In this document: positions 14,601 through 29,600 of the stretch, piece by piece | Layout of the letters: each line of letters starts with the position of its first letter | Numbering within the stretch: position 1 is the stretch's first letter | DNA from: Ariolimax columbianus | Lineage: Eukaryota; Mollusca; Gastropoda; Stylommatophora; Arionidae | DNA length: 64,000 nucleotides | NCBI GenBank assembly: GCA_036924085.1 | Contig: JAVGWX010000005.1 | Location: forward strand, 96,944,172-97,008,171 | Direction: 5' to 3' | Made by a program: the position numbers and the translations under genes | Notes under the pieces: generated by a model | Databases searched by the model: none | What the model was told of the DNA's origin: nothing | The model's input: only the letters and a program-made list of their open reading frames with translations

Positions 14601-17600
14601 AAGTGTCCTGGCATCTATGCTGCATAATATATACACCAATGATCAACCTATAGATACAGAGGTGACAAAATTCATATATGCCGATGATACAGCAGTAGCT
14701 ACCCAAGGAATGGGCTTAGAGGAAGTCGAACAGAAACTAACAAACACCCTTGATGACCTTGCTCTTAATTACCAAAAAATCACATCAAACCAAACCCCAG
14801 CAAATCTTAAGTATGCGCCTTACCATCTCAGAAATAAAGAGGTGAACATAAAGTTGCAGATCAAATGGCAAGGACAGGATTTAGAACACAGCACGGCGAA
14901 TCCCCCCCCCCCCCCCCTCCCATCCCAATACTTGGGAGTAAAGTTGGACCGCACGCTGTCCTATGCTGCACATTGTCAGGAGACAAAACAGAAAATACAT
15001 GTGAGAAATAGTATCATACGAAAACTGACTTGCACAACATGGGTAGCAAAGCCAGATGTCCTCAGAACATCAGCACTTGCTTTGTCTTTCTCTGTAGCTG
15101 AGTACGCCACACCAGTCTGGAAGAACTCTACACATATCAAACATAAAGATACAGCAATAAATGTGACAGGTTATATAGTTACTGGATGCCTAAAACCTAC
15201 ACCAACTGAAAAAATATACCCCATAGTCGGCATAGCGCCACCAGAGATACGAAGAACTGTCGCGTCAGAGATAGAAAGAGAGAAACAGGTAAATGACCCA
15301 AGACACTCTATGTTCGGACATCAGGTGCAGCGCCCAAGACTAAAGTCAAAACGAAGTTTCTTACGGTCAACCCAGCCTCTATAGACTAGTCCAAGAAATC
15401 AATGCATCAAAAATTGGGAACAGCTGACACAGGTCCCCTTGATCGAATATGGGAGGACCTGTGTCTGGACATCTCCTGCCCTATGCAACATGGAAGTCCC
15501 TAAATAGACTTCGAACTGGTGTATCACGATGCAGGAAAAACCTGAAAAGATGGGGATACAGGGATGAGGAAACATGTGAATATGGAGTAACAAAAGACCA
15601 GGACCATCTGATGATCTGCCTAAACCTCCAGGAGACTTATAGCAGGGATGACCTGCTGAGTGCCAGTGACAGGGCAATCCACGTGGCTGAATACTGGAAG
15701 AATGATGTGTGACGTAGTGCCTAGGACACGGAAAGTAAGCAAGCAACTCTTCGCTGATTTCATAGGACTGTAACAGCTACTCTTCATTGATTTCACAGGA
15801 ACATGAGACTGTAACAGCTACTCTTCATTGATTTCACAGGAACATGAGACTGTAACAGCTACTCTTCATTGATTTCACAGGAACATAAGACTGTAATGGT
15901 TTAATGCTGTGGTAGAACCTACATTTTTGTTTAAAAATGGAGGTTAGATTAAAAACCTTGCCTGCACACCACATGACAGCTGCAGGGCAAAGCCGCCTTT
16001 ATTCACCAGTTCTATAAATTCTTCCCTACTGAGCATTGGGAACAAATGCAATAATGATAGTTTATGTAAAACATCAGAGCATTGAAGAAAGTCAATAGCA
16101 ACACTGATGAGCTGTTCTAGAAACAAGAAGTTATGAATATAGGTGATTACCAATGTCAGAGCTTCAATTCACCATCTTTTTTTCTATGATAATCTGTGTA
16201 TTGTATCTTGTAAGATGATAATCTAAGTGTGATTTGTATATTGTAAGATAATAATCTAAGTGTGATTTGTATCATGTAAGATGATAATCTAAGTGTGATT
16301 TGTACCATGTAAGATGATAATCTAAGTATGACTTGTACCTTTAAGATGATAATATGAGTGTGCTTTGTATCTTGTAAGATGATAATCTAAGTGTGCTTTG
16401 TATCTTGTAATATGATAATCTAAGTGTGCTTTGTATCTTGTAATATGATAATCTAAGTGTGACTTGTACCTTTAAGGTGATAATCTAAGTGTGACTTGTG
16501 AATTTTAAGATGATAAAATAAGCTGTTCCTTGTAATATGATAATCTGCTAAGCATATTATTTGCTTATTAATCCTTTCTGATTGCACATCAGATCAGCAT
16601 AGTTTTACAGCACTTGCTAATCATGGATAAGGCATGTGGTTTAATAACCGTCACAGGCATGCTCCAGTTGACCCAGCTGTAAATGGGCACTTTGCTTACT
16701 TTTAGGGAAGGAAACGCAACAAGTAACGGAACAGGCCATCCTACCTCATAAAAAAGTTGTAAAAATATGTACCACTTTATCCCTGACAGCAGTCTTCACT
16801 ATGAAAGTATGTTTACCTTAGTGCTTCACAATTTGTGATGTTAAGAATTCATATTGATCTCCAACTTCTTTTAATTCTCCCTTTTTTATATATGATTTCT
16901 TGTCACATTAAGAGGTCTGGACGAGGGATACAGGTTGTCCTATTTCCACAACACCAAGGGGTTGAGTGCCAGGGACCAATCAAAACGGTATGTCATAGAA
17001 ACAGATGCAAATAAAAAAGTATAGTTGATGACAGATCACAGAATTTTGGGTTGAGAATAAAGAGAACAGAAAAAACAAAACAAATATGAGAAATGCAACC
17101 AACATTAACTGGAATGCATTGAAAGACATTTTCTACAAGATGTTGAATATATTCATATACGAAGGGGCTTCAAATGGAAACCTTCAATTATTCTTTTTAA
17201 AATTTATTAAGAAAAAGTGGCACACATATCATTTTTTGATGCAGTCTCCATCATGTTCGATACAAGTCCCCCAGTGTCTACAAAGTGTGTGGATACTTCT
17301 AGAGAAAAAGCTTTTTTGGTCACGTGTGCATCCACTTTTGCTATATTTGCTGCACCTCATTGTTCCTGAAAGTTGCTTCTCATATCACCTCTTAAGGGGG
17401 TCCAAAGGCATGGTAATCGTTGGGGCAAGGTCTGATGGGAGGGACACTCAAATTGCACATTCTCAATGATTGCAACAATTCCACAAGCAGCACCGAGGCG
17501 AGCATTGTCAATGTTGCAACAAGACACTTGTTCTCAGATGTTCATGTCAATTAAACTTGAGTGTTATTTGAAAATGATTCCTGAGAATATATTGCAATAT

Positions 17601-20600
17601 GACACAGGGGACAGTGTTGTATGTTGGCATGTAATGCTCTAAATAGGACCTCGTTCATCCCAAAAAAGAGTAAATATCATTTACCATGCAGATGGCTGCA
17701 TGTGGAGCTTCAGAGATTTTAGTGAGAATGGATGGTGCCATTCCTTGCTCACCCTTCTGGAAACCAACTAGTGATAGTGAACCCAGGTATCATCTGCAGT
17801 AACACATTTCATTAGAAACTTTCACCTCCTGCTTCAAAGTGCCACAAAAATGTCCTGACAGGCAGCAACACCTTTTTGTTTCAATTTTGGAGTTAGCTGC
17901 CGTGGCATCCACCTTGCAGACCGTTTGTGGAATTGGACAACATCATGGACATTGTGATGTACTTAACTTTGACTGATATCCATAAGTACTTACACTTCAT
18001 TCACAGTCACTCTGCAATTTCCCATGATGTTGCATGTAATTGTTGCAATTGAACTTTGGTGTCACTACTGGTTGTGTCTGAACTGATCATGAACAGTTTA
18101 TCATAGAATTCACACCATTTTTGAACTTTCTGCTTTACTCATACACTTACTGAAGTGAGAGGAATGTATTATCATTTGCCTATGAATTTTCATAGATTTC
18201 ACCCCCTCGCATATAAAAAAAACTGATAACAAAACAATGCTTCTCTTTAATACATGCCACTAGTCAGGGACCATTTGTAAACCCCTATTATAGCTCCATG
18301 TTGCTTGTCTTCAGTGTGCCGCCACCTGCAGAACACTCTTGAAGTTCTTAGCTACGCTACTGCCAACTTACAGACAGTGGTACAGTGTTTTGAATTTCTG
18401 TGCTAATGTTAAGTTTTTCATTGAGGAGACGTCGCTTGCATCGGATAGGGCACATAAAAAGGAAACCAGCTGATAGCATTGATGGACAATTTCTGATCTA
18501 GAATACTCAAATGAAGAAATGTTCTCTTCTTTTCATGTGCATGTTTAAAAATTTGTGTCTACATATAAACCCCGGTTCTCTAGATAAAGATTGCTGTGGT
18601 GGAGAGTCTAAATGCTCTCAAACAGCTTTGTATAGAAGTTTGTATCCATGACAAGTGCTGAGTACACACTTGGCTAAACATGTCTTGCAGGATATGTTAA
18701 GCTCCATGGGCCATGGAGCCCTTTTTAGTCTATGTAAATGGACATTCAATCTGTTATGTTCCGTTCTCATGCGGAACAGGATCACTTGCTCCACTCTATC
18801 AAGGCAGTGATAGTTTTCACGCATACTTAAATTTTGTTGCTGCAAGGATGAACATTTATTGTGATTCAGTTAAATTAAAAAATAATTGTTGTATCATATT
18901 TAGTGGAGCAGGAACTTTTTGTTATCACAACTGACTGTCACAAAATAATAAAACATATTTATTTGTTGAATAAGTCTATGGAATTTCCTGGTGAAATATT
19001 TCACTTAATGTCAATCTTGTTTGTTTTTTGGTCAGCCGTGTCCTGTACGGGATGAACTCCATTGCTGTTCACGTGACTCCTATCTTAGTACTGCTGTTTA
19101 GACAGGTAAACCTCCATCTTATTGTCTTCCTTTCTTAAAACCTTTTTTTCACATAACTGTCAGGCTTTCTGTATTGTATATTTACTTCTCTGAAATCATA
19201 TTTTAAAAATTATTTAATTTGAACTTTTATGTGCTTTGACTACTCTATATCTCATTTCCTCTCTTTATCCCTCCCTCCAGCTCCTCTCTTCATCTCTCAC
19301 TCTTGATATTCTTTTCCCTCTCTCTTCCTCTTTCTCGCTCTCTCCCTTATCTCGTTCCTCCCTCACTCTTCTCTCTATCTCCTCCCTCTCTCTCCTCCCT
19401 CACTCCACTTTCTCTCCTCCCTTACTCCCCTTTCTCTCCTCCCTCACTCCCCTTTCTCTCCTTCCTCTCTCTCCTCTCTCACTCACCTCTTTCTCTGCCC
19501 TCTCTCTCTACCAAATAATCTATGTGACATCATTTATAAACCTTCAAGCCGGAGCATGAGGCCACTACTACAATTGGCCACCTTACAGGAAGTCTTAATA
19601 TTACAAAAATACATGTGTATATACTCTAACAGTGATTTGCTTATTTGGTGCTTTGTTTTAATTTTTGCCAGTTCCATGCACAAACCTTAGTTACCTTTTA
19701 TGCATGCCTAGCATTCACCATTTTTCTAAGAAAAAAAAAGAAAACAGTCCACTACTGCAGCTGGCTTCTTTTAGTGGAGCCTGTTTCGAAGAATGTTCAA
19801 TCATTTAGCCTTTTGCTCTAATGTGGAGCACACGTTTCTAACTGCAGCTGGTCCTTTTTCACATAGCCTGTATCAGAGCTTTTGCAGTGGTTGGTTATAA
19901 TAGGAAATGTTTTTTTTAACATGATGAAGTTGCTAGTCACGAGCACAACCCTCTTTAGTTATAATTTATTACATGTTTGTAAGGGAAAAGTTGACCTATG
20001 CTTCTCATCCCAAGCAGCACTCGGATCTAACACAAAACTTTAATAAGTTGAGGATGAATTCAGAAATCAGGGAAACATATTCACAAATGGCAGTAGAAAG
20101 GATAGAGAGAGAATGTAAGAGCTAAATGCTGGGACATAACAGCTGTAACCATTACTAAGACATCCAACTTTCAAATAAAGACAAATATTCAACAGTATAT
20201 TCTTATGAACTCTCTGTTATCAGTGTCCTATATGCACACTGACAAGTACACAAGAAGGAAAGACCACTACATGTGAAATGAGATACTTGCGAAAAGCATT
20301 CAATATACAAATTGATAGACAGAATTAGCAGGTTAGTATATAGGATAATAGGACTTCTAAACATGGCAGCAGAATGAAATAGCAGAGGAAGACTAAGAAA
20401 ATGATGGAGTGATCATGTTTGTGAAACAGTAGAGACGCATAGTTTGAAAATAAAAATGGGTATTCGTATGACATATTAAAGAAGAATGTACCTAATGAAC
20501 GATTTAATTGTTGACTTTCAGATGTTGTCTCCATTTTACATCTTCCAACTTTTCTCTATGACCGTGTGGTACATTGACAACTACCGCGTCTACGCCAGCT

Positions 20601-23600
20601 GTATTGTTGTCATGACAAGTTTATCCATCGCAGTTACCATCTACCAGTCTAGAAGAGTAAGTTTTAGATGTTGGTGATAGTTTGGGATGCTGGTGGTAGT
20701 TTGGGATATTTATGATGGGGGTTGCAGTTTTGAACATTTGTGATGGGGGCAGTTTGAGGAGGACTGCATGGCCAAATGGTTTTGATGCCTGCCTGCCAAC
20801 AAGGAAGGCAGTGGATCGAATCCCCGGTAAGACATGTTGTTTTTCTGTTGGGGGTTAAATAAACAGCCAGAACATGCTGTGGTGACAGCAAGGGCAAAAC
20901 GGTCTATAGTCCTCAGCCTAAAACTCCACGACTACTGCAGTAATGGGAGTAAAATCGTACAACCGTTTTGGGATGATTGTGAAAGTGGTGGTTTGCGAAT
21001 GCCTACAATGAGTAGGTTACTCTTTTGTGCGCCCTGAAAAGGACGTTAAGTGGCGGGTTGCAGTAGCATTCCTCACATCCTGAGTGTGCTGATGAAGGTG
21101 GATTGGGGTCCTCCAGGCAGTTGTGCAATACTTGGCTTCATCAGCATGTCGCTCACTACTAAGGGGGATCATGTTGAACCTCATCTTGTTAGCCAGACTG
21201 TTGTCCTCGACAACAGCCCATTTCCAGGACGATCAACGAGGAGGTCAGGTGAGGGTCTTGGCCAGTATATTTTTCCTGACCCTGGCTAACATTGTCTGAT
21301 CAGTATGTTTTGCCTGACCAGACGTTAGCCTCATCGCTCTTGTGATAGTGGTAATTTCAGATGTTTGTGATAGCTTTGGATGTTTTGTGATGGTGGTGAT
21401 TATTGGTAATATTTATGATAGTGGTAGTTTCTAATGTTGGTGGTTTGGTATGTTGCTGGTTGTAAGTGATTATTTGTTTGTAGTGTTGGTTTTTTATGTT
21501 GGAGTTGTTGTTTCTTTTTCTTCTTCTTCTTCGTACGCAGTCAGACAGTAACCATTATTTTTTCGAAAAAAGCGGCGGTCATCCTGAGGCTGTCGCCACT
21601 GCCATAGAGCTTGTCTTGCAGTTCCACTGGTGATGGCCACATCTGCTCTCTCTGATCCTCGTATGTCGGGCAATTCTGCAGCAGATGTTCAGCGGTCATT
21701 TTACCAGTACCGCACGGGCATTCGTCGGTACCACCTATCTTCAATTTGTTGAATAGGTGGTACCTCAGTCTATTGTGGCCAGTGCGAAGTCTGAAGACAA
21801 CGACCTGCTCTCTTCGGTTCAACTGGTAATAGGCATCGTTTTTGGTGTAACCAGTATGTTCGGTTTCCCATTTGGTCATGTATCTGGCTTTGATAAGCCG
21901 TTTTGACTCTTCGTACGTCATACTAGTATCTGTTGGTGGTGAGTTGTTGTTTCGAATGCCCACAATAAGCAGGTTCACTCTTTTGTGCACTCTGAAATGG
22001 ACGTCAAGTGGCGGGTTGCAGTAGCTTTTTTCACACCCCGAGCATGCTGATGAAGGTGGACCGTGGTCCTCCAGGCGGTTGTGCTATGCTTTGCTTCATC
22101 TGTGTGTCACTCACTACTACGGGGATCACGTCAATATCTCACCTTTTTAACCAGGCTGCCATGAGAACAGCCCGTTTCCAGGTTGAAGTATGAGGAAGTT
22201 GAGGCGAGGGTCTTGGCCAGTATATTTTGCCTGACCCTGACTAACATGTCTGATCAGTATATTTTGCCTGACCAGACGTTAGTCTTTCTCCCCTATGTTG
22301 GAGTTAATGTATGATATCACAGGCATGGATATGATGTGAATAGTTGATTTAGCTGGTGATGGCGATTGGTTTGTTGGATAAAGAAGGTGTTGGTGAAAAG
22401 GTGTGTTGCAGGAGTGATGAACCACTGTGTGAGAATTTAATTCAAACAACTTTTTAAATGTTGGAATCAGGTTCAGACAGTTGTAGCCTAAAGAGGAATT
22501 ATTAGAGCAGTGTTATCAGATCAAACCAAGGTCATCAACTGTTTATTTTATGATAGATATCAGATATTGAATATTTAAAGTGATCAGAGGGTCACTAGAA
22601 GAGACACAGTGAGAAATGGAGAGCTCAGACAGAATTTTGGAATAACACTGTGCATTTTTTATATAGACAGACATAATTTAAGAATTCCTCATGACATGAG
22701 CCTGCGACACAAGGCAACAGAATGTAGAAGCTGACATGAGCCTGCAGCACAAGGCAACAGAATGTAGAAGCTGACATGAGCCTGTAACACAAGGCAACAG
22801 ATTGTAGAAGCTGTCATATTCCACACAACCTGACAAGGAGATTCATAGAATTTTCTCATTGTGCGCCATCACCAACAAAGAACTGCTTGTTGTTGTTTGC
22901 AAATGCCCACAATGAGTTGGTTTACACTTTTTGTGTGTCCTGAAAAGGATATTAAGTGATGGGTTGCAGTAGCTTTCTTCACATCCAGAGCATGCTGATG
23001 AAGGTAGACCGGGTTCCTCCAGGTAGTTGTGCTATGCTTGGAATCATCTGTGTGTCACTCACTACTACGGAAATCACAGCAATCCCTCGCCTTGTTAGCC
23101 AGGCTGTCATGAGAACAGCCCATTTCCAAGGAGGGCTACTAGGAAGTTAGGGTGATGGTCTTGACCAGTATGTTTTGCCTGACCCTGACTAACATGTCTG
23201 ATCAGTATATTTTACTTGCCTAGATGTTAGTCTTCCTCCCCCAAGAATTGCTTGCAACCTAGATAACATGCATATCTTAAAATGTTGGTCCTGGAATTGA
23301 ATCAACCATTTCCTAAAAAGAGACCCTGATACTACCACCAGAACCATCATGCTATAGAATCCAGAGGGAAGACGAAAGAGAGGCAGACTATATATGAACT
23401 AGAGATGGGGCAAGGTAAAAAAAATGTTGACTGAACCAGGTCAACCTTAGGTAGTTTGTTGCTGTTCTTGAAAAATGATTCATAGAACTTTCATTGCACC
23501 TGTGTGCCACCATATGTACTCAGTATTGCAGCTGTGTCCCCCCATATGAACTCAGTTGCTTTCATTGTTGAAAGTGCCGATGACAGAGCACAGATTCTAT

Positions 23601-26600
23601 AGCTCCCATGGTGACTCCAAAATTTTTCTCTGATATTGTCAGGTACTCATTTACAGATAGGTAAACTGGAAGAAGCCGTTATACCATGAAAATACCCACG
23701 ACATGCTCAGTCTATCAAACTGAGCATAATGTGATTTGAACCTGCTCCGTTTGGATTGTGAACCAAGCTCTCAACCCCTAGGCCACCAAATCTCCAAATA
23801 ACATATGCTGTTCTTAAATGTGCAATCAGACATTAGGGTCACAAATGATATACACTGCCCTTAATACAAGTTACATCCTCAAAACAAAACCATTTGATGA
23901 TGTCGCCATCTTTGCCCTTAAAGGTCCAATCAGACATAAGGGTCATTAATGATATTTACTGCCCTTAAAGGTAAATTCAGACATTAAGGCCGCTAATATG
24001 TAGTGCCCTTAAAGGTACAATCAGATATGATAGTCACTAATAAGATATTCTGCCCATAGAGGTGCAGTCAGACATGATTATCTCTGCTGAAGTTGGATGT
24101 GTCAGACTGAAAGGTGCAAATATCACAGTCAAGCTGTAAACTATGACACAACGCAATTTGTTTTCCCGGACTGCGACACAAAACAATCTGTTTTCCAGAC
24201 AACATCCTGCCCTGCAAAGCCCTATTCAGGGCTTCAAATCAAGAGATTGAAAGTGAATGAAGAAGATATAATGGTCACAATTAAAATTTGCTGTCCTTAA
24301 AGGTACAATCAGACATGATGGTCGCTAATTGTTTTGTCAGTATTTGACATTGACCAAGTATGTCAGAAAATGACATGTTTATGAAAATAGAATTAATATT
24401 TTGAAAATATAATAAATCTTTCAAACCTAACCAATGCATGAACCTATAACACCAAAAATCAGGCTTCAGAGGGAAAGGAAGACAAAGTAAATAATGAATT
24501 GGTTCTATCGAAGATTGGTGGAAAAAAAACAATTGCACACAATTGACACATGAAAGAGTTTTGAGCCTTCGCAAGTTGTCTAGTAACATAAGTGTTTAGA
24601 TGAGATAATGGAACTCCTCCAAGTTTCTCATTGAAGAGGGGCAGTCAAAAACGGTGTTGGAGCCAGTGAGGAGTACCATTTGCAACAGCCCCAGACAGAT
24701 GAGCAATCTGAAAATCCACAGCATACTCTACCTGAAGATAATGTGTGTCAGTGGTGTAGCAGAACCTTTCATACTCACATCTGCCTCATCAAACATGTAC
24801 AAATAAACTAAAATGTGATGTGTGAAGTTATGATAGTGATGTCTGTAATCCTCATCGAGGATGATGATGGACAAGCAATAATAGTGTGAGATGAAATGAC
24901 ATGAATGATGGGATTGTACTGTTGTCTGTACCAACTTTGTATTTATATTTGCTTTTGTGGTGATATAAATTATTTATATTTGCTTTTGTGGTGATATAAA
25001 TTATTTATATTTGCTTTTGATCTCCCTTCAAAACACATGCACTTTTTCATAAGGTTCTTTACAGTTTAGACCTTGTGCCATTAGTTCTATGTCCCTACTT
25101 TCCACATTTACAAACTTTTTCTGTTGTTCTTCTCTTTACCCTGTGAGTACCAGGAGGATGACTGATGTTTGAAAGTGACTTTCACTTGCATGCTCTTGTG
25201 AACATGTCTTTACCATCTCACGTCATGTTTCACTGATGATTTAATTATTATTTGACTTCCATGTTGGCCATCCAGCCATTAGTTTAATCTTTTCTGCACA
25301 AACATTGTCTTAGATCATTGGTCAATGACTGATAAAGTGTTGATTGACCGTCACACCTGATGGTGTTGCTAACACTGTAAAAAACTCCCTCCACTTCACC
25401 TCCAGTCTCAGCAGTCATTCTTCACATGGTACCCCCACTCTGGTTCCTGATCTTCATTTCTGCTTATATGATTCTTCACTATGTTGCATTAGGTTGGCCT
25501 CTCTTTCACCTTTTCTCTGGGGAATAAAACATGGAGGTTCTGGTGTTAGTTTCAGAGTCTCTTCTTTGGACATGACTGACCAAATTCTAGCATTAACAGG
25601 TTCTGAAGGTGCACAGAAACATACATGTAGCAGCATACATGTTCCAACATACAAACATCGTTGTGTAGGCAAACAAGTCTCTGGTGCTAGTAATATGTAA
25701 ACAAAGCAGTCTCCTAAGTTGTTTTTTTTTTTTTGCAGCAAGGTACATCCATCCCCTGGGGGCCTGGGGTGCAATTCTTGTCTATTAATTCACCTTATTT
25801 TCTTTGGTTTTCTGAGTCAAAATCAGTCAATCAAAACCTTTCAGCCTCCTGTGGAGCACATGTCTTCAACAATAGACAGCAAAATCCTCTTTTCCAGCTC
25901 TGTCCATATCTTCCCTATCCCATTTTTGCAGATTTCCAGTCGTCAGGGAGGCAGATTCCTTACGGCTTTCTCTGCATCATGCCATTAACCCACTTGACAG
26001 AGAACCTTCTTCTGTCTTGAATGGTTAAGTTTTATAAATATTTACAATTGATTTGTCCCTATTTTTTCAAGTTTTTGGGGCTTAATTTTCTACATGATGA
26101 GGTGGTTGTTCCCTGACAAGCACTCCTTAATTGTCTCTTACAACATGCTTGACAGATTACAGTTTAGTATTCTTTGCTCCCCTGTTGGGCCTGAGAAACA
26201 CATGGTAATGTTTTCAGATCGCTTACAATATATTTGTCTTTGTGATTGTTTTTATTGTTTTGTTAGCATTTATGTTATATTATGGCTTTGTTAACATCTG
26301 TGTTACAGTTCTGAGCTTGTTAACATCTTTGTTTCAGTTCTGATTCTAATAATGTTTTGCATGGTAATTATTACAAGAGTATTGCCACACATGTTTTAGA
26401 GATTGCCCTAAAAATATATCCTGAGAACTGTTGGCTCTGACATCAGCCAAAAGATGTAATGCAGGACATGTTGTTTTTCAGGCCAAAACCTTTACCATCA
26501 GTGTAGGTCAAGTTGCAAGAAAGTAGTAAATGAGGCCAACAAATCTCTCCAAATCCACCAACTGTATAGACAAACACAAGTCACTCTTTGTCACCTAAGA

Positions 26601-29600
26601 ACGAGGCACTGAAGATTATTTAGTCACCTTTATTGCCTGCAGATGTCTCGCACAAGTGAATATCCACGCAGGACTTGAATTCCAACCCCTGAACAAATCC
26701 TTCAGAAATGCTCAGCCCATAATGACTTTGATGCCAGGCCAGACCAGAGGTGCAGAACTGAGGCAGATGCTGTGGGACTCCCGCCTAGACCTGAAAACCA
26801 CTGGACTTGGTCCGTCCTGATGATGGGCTTGCAGATCTAGCATGATCAATGAGTCTGAATGCAGAAGTTGTTTTTGAAAGACTGGCCACAGCTAAAAAGT
26901 ATTTTATATTTCCATAATTTTAATTTGTTGTTTTATGTCTTTTTCTAATCATCCAGTTTGAGAGGGCCCTGCGTAATACTATCACTTCCACAACGATCAC
27001 CACTGTCTGTAGAGGGGATGGTGGTGAGTTGACTGGACGACTGAGGGAGTGGTCATGCAATTGACTTAATGACTGTTGTAATGTTTGTGCTTTTCACTGA
27101 ATGACTGAGGGAATGGTCATATATACCAGGGTATTGTCATGCATTTAACTGAAAGACCATGTAGGAAATAGTAAACTGAATGGGGAAGAATATATATAGG
27201 CTGGGTAAAGAAACAGAAAGCTAAGCCTTGAAAAATTGATTAGATGATTAATTGATTGATTAATCTTTTCCCCCATAAGTGAAGCATTGGATCACCATTA
27301 CAGCTGGCACCTTTACAGGAAGCCTGTATCCTAGTATTTTCAGGGGTGGTTTCATAATAATGACTTTATACAAGGAGGTAGCTAGACCTATACATTTGAT
27401 GGAGAGTTCTGTTGATGGTGTTGACGGAGACTTCCCATCAATGTGGCTTTTGTCAATAGAGATTTTTGTTGATGGAGACTTCTGTTTATGGATACTTCTG
27501 TTGAAGGAGACCTCTGCTAATAGAGATTTCTGTTGACGGAGTACTTTCAGTACAGACTTCTGTTGATGGAGATTTCTGTTGATGGGGACTTTTGTTGATG
27601 GGGACTTGCTGATAGAGATTTCTGTTGAGGGAGACTACTTTCGATACAGACTTTTGTTGATGGGGAGTTCTATGTTCATGGAGACACCTGTTGATGGAGC
27701 TTCTGTCAATGATGAATTTTGTTGATGGAGACTTTTGACAATGTAGAAATTCTGTCAATATAGACTTCTGTTGATGGAGACTTAAACTATTGATAGTCTG
27801 CATTTGCAATACATGTTTAGCTGAATTTTCGTATAATTGTTTATTCTGTTGTTGATATTGGCATACTAAGTCGACATTCACTGATCATGTTTGAATTGTA
27901 GCACCATCGAGTTTGTTCTATCACATAAACAACAGAACATATCTTAGGTAAATAATGACAACCCAGTTGCATTTGTTGTGTTCCAAGGAGAGACGGAAAC
28001 ATTTAATACAATTTTATTTCCTTCACACCTGTGGGTTACAGAGGGCCATAAAGAAAAGCTAAAAATAGTAACACTTTAACCTGCCGGGAACATCATAAGA
28101 GACTGGCTAAGTTCGGTTCAGTCAAGTACTATCTCCACATTGAAGGTCAGCTGCAATGAATCTCCAAAGTACTCTCTCTTGTCAAGAAAGATGGTGCAAT
28201 CTGCTGGGATTTTCTCTGTCCATCTTTTGATGATGTCCTCCGACTTATATTGCTGTTTACTTCTGTAACATTTGACTTTCACCTTTTTTTCCTCAGTAAT
28301 GTTTTCAGCAAAGTGTTATTCCTTTTGATATGGCCAAAATATCTTAACTGTCAGATGCTTGATTTCGTTCATCATTTCTCTTTGCACTCCTAAATTGTTA
28401 TGACTTTATTACTTGTTTTATTTTATTTTTTCCAGGAGATGGCGCCCAATTTTTCTGTATATCTACATTTCCAAGGCACAAATTTCCTTCTTCAATCATT
28501 TGTTCATTGCCCCCATTTCTATGCCATACAGCAAAGATGAATATACAAAACAAATGAAGATAACTCATTTTTCAATTTTAAGTTGTTTGGTTGTCAATAA
28601 AGGACTCATGTTGGTGAAAGCAGATTTGGCCATTCTCTCCCTGATTTCCACTTCACATCTTCCATCCTCCGTTATTTTACTTCGAAAATAGAAGCTCTTG
28701 ACTTGTTTCAGTGTGTAATTGTCTATTTCTATCTGTACGTAAATGTCTACCCTAGAAACACAAAACAACTCAAATAAACAAGGATATTCCACTGCATGAC
28801 TATTGTTTGTGCTTTGTTACTCCATCCTGTAGAAACCATAAGCCACAAGAAATAGAGAAAAAAACCTCTACACCACAGGATAAATTGAGTGATTTTACAC
28901 CCAAGGGTAGAAGAGGAGTGACTTTACAGCCAGGCTAGAAGAGTGACTTACTTTATAACCAGGCTAGAAGAGTAGTGACTTTATACCCAGGCTAGAAGAG
29001 AAAGTGACTTTACATCAAATGGTAGAAGAGTAGTGAATTTACACCCAAACACAGAAGGGGAGTGACTTTACACCCAGGGTAGAAAAGTAGTTACTCTACA
29101 CCTCGGGCTAGAAGAGGAGTGACTACACCCCAGAGTAGAAGAGTAGTGACTTTACACCCATGGTAGAAGACTAGTGACTCTACTCCTCATGCTAGAAGAG
29201 GAGTGACTACACCTAAGTATAGAAGAGGATTGACTTTACATCCAGTGGTAGAAGCGGAGTGAGTTTACAGCCAAGAGAAAAAGCGGATGGACTTTACATA
29301 CAATGGTAGAAGAGGATTGACTTTACACCCAGGGTAGAAGATGAGTGATTTTACACCCCGGGGTAGAAGAAGAGGAGTGACTCTACACCTCAGTCTAGAA
29401 AAGGAGGGACTTTACACCTTAGGGAAGATGAGGAGTGACTGCATCTTAGGGAAGAAAAGTGACAACTCAGGGTAAAAGAAGAGGAGTGACCCTACCTCAG
29501 GGAAGAAAAGAGGTGAGTTTACACCCAAGCATGGAACAGGAGTGACCTTACACCCAAGCATGGAAGAGGAGTAACTATGCATCTGAGAGAAGAAGATAAG

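Noticed and set aside
13941..14639. 232-codon minus-strand frame made of SDCY-PMLSVG repeats
   Set aside because: Produced by a 33-bp tandem repeat whose period is divisible by three; other frames are also open over the array.
25023..26956. Overlapping open frames on both strands (25344-26020)
   Set aside because: No recognised motif, no splice-compatible conserved block, and no match to the ATPase between exons f and g, whose phases already fit.
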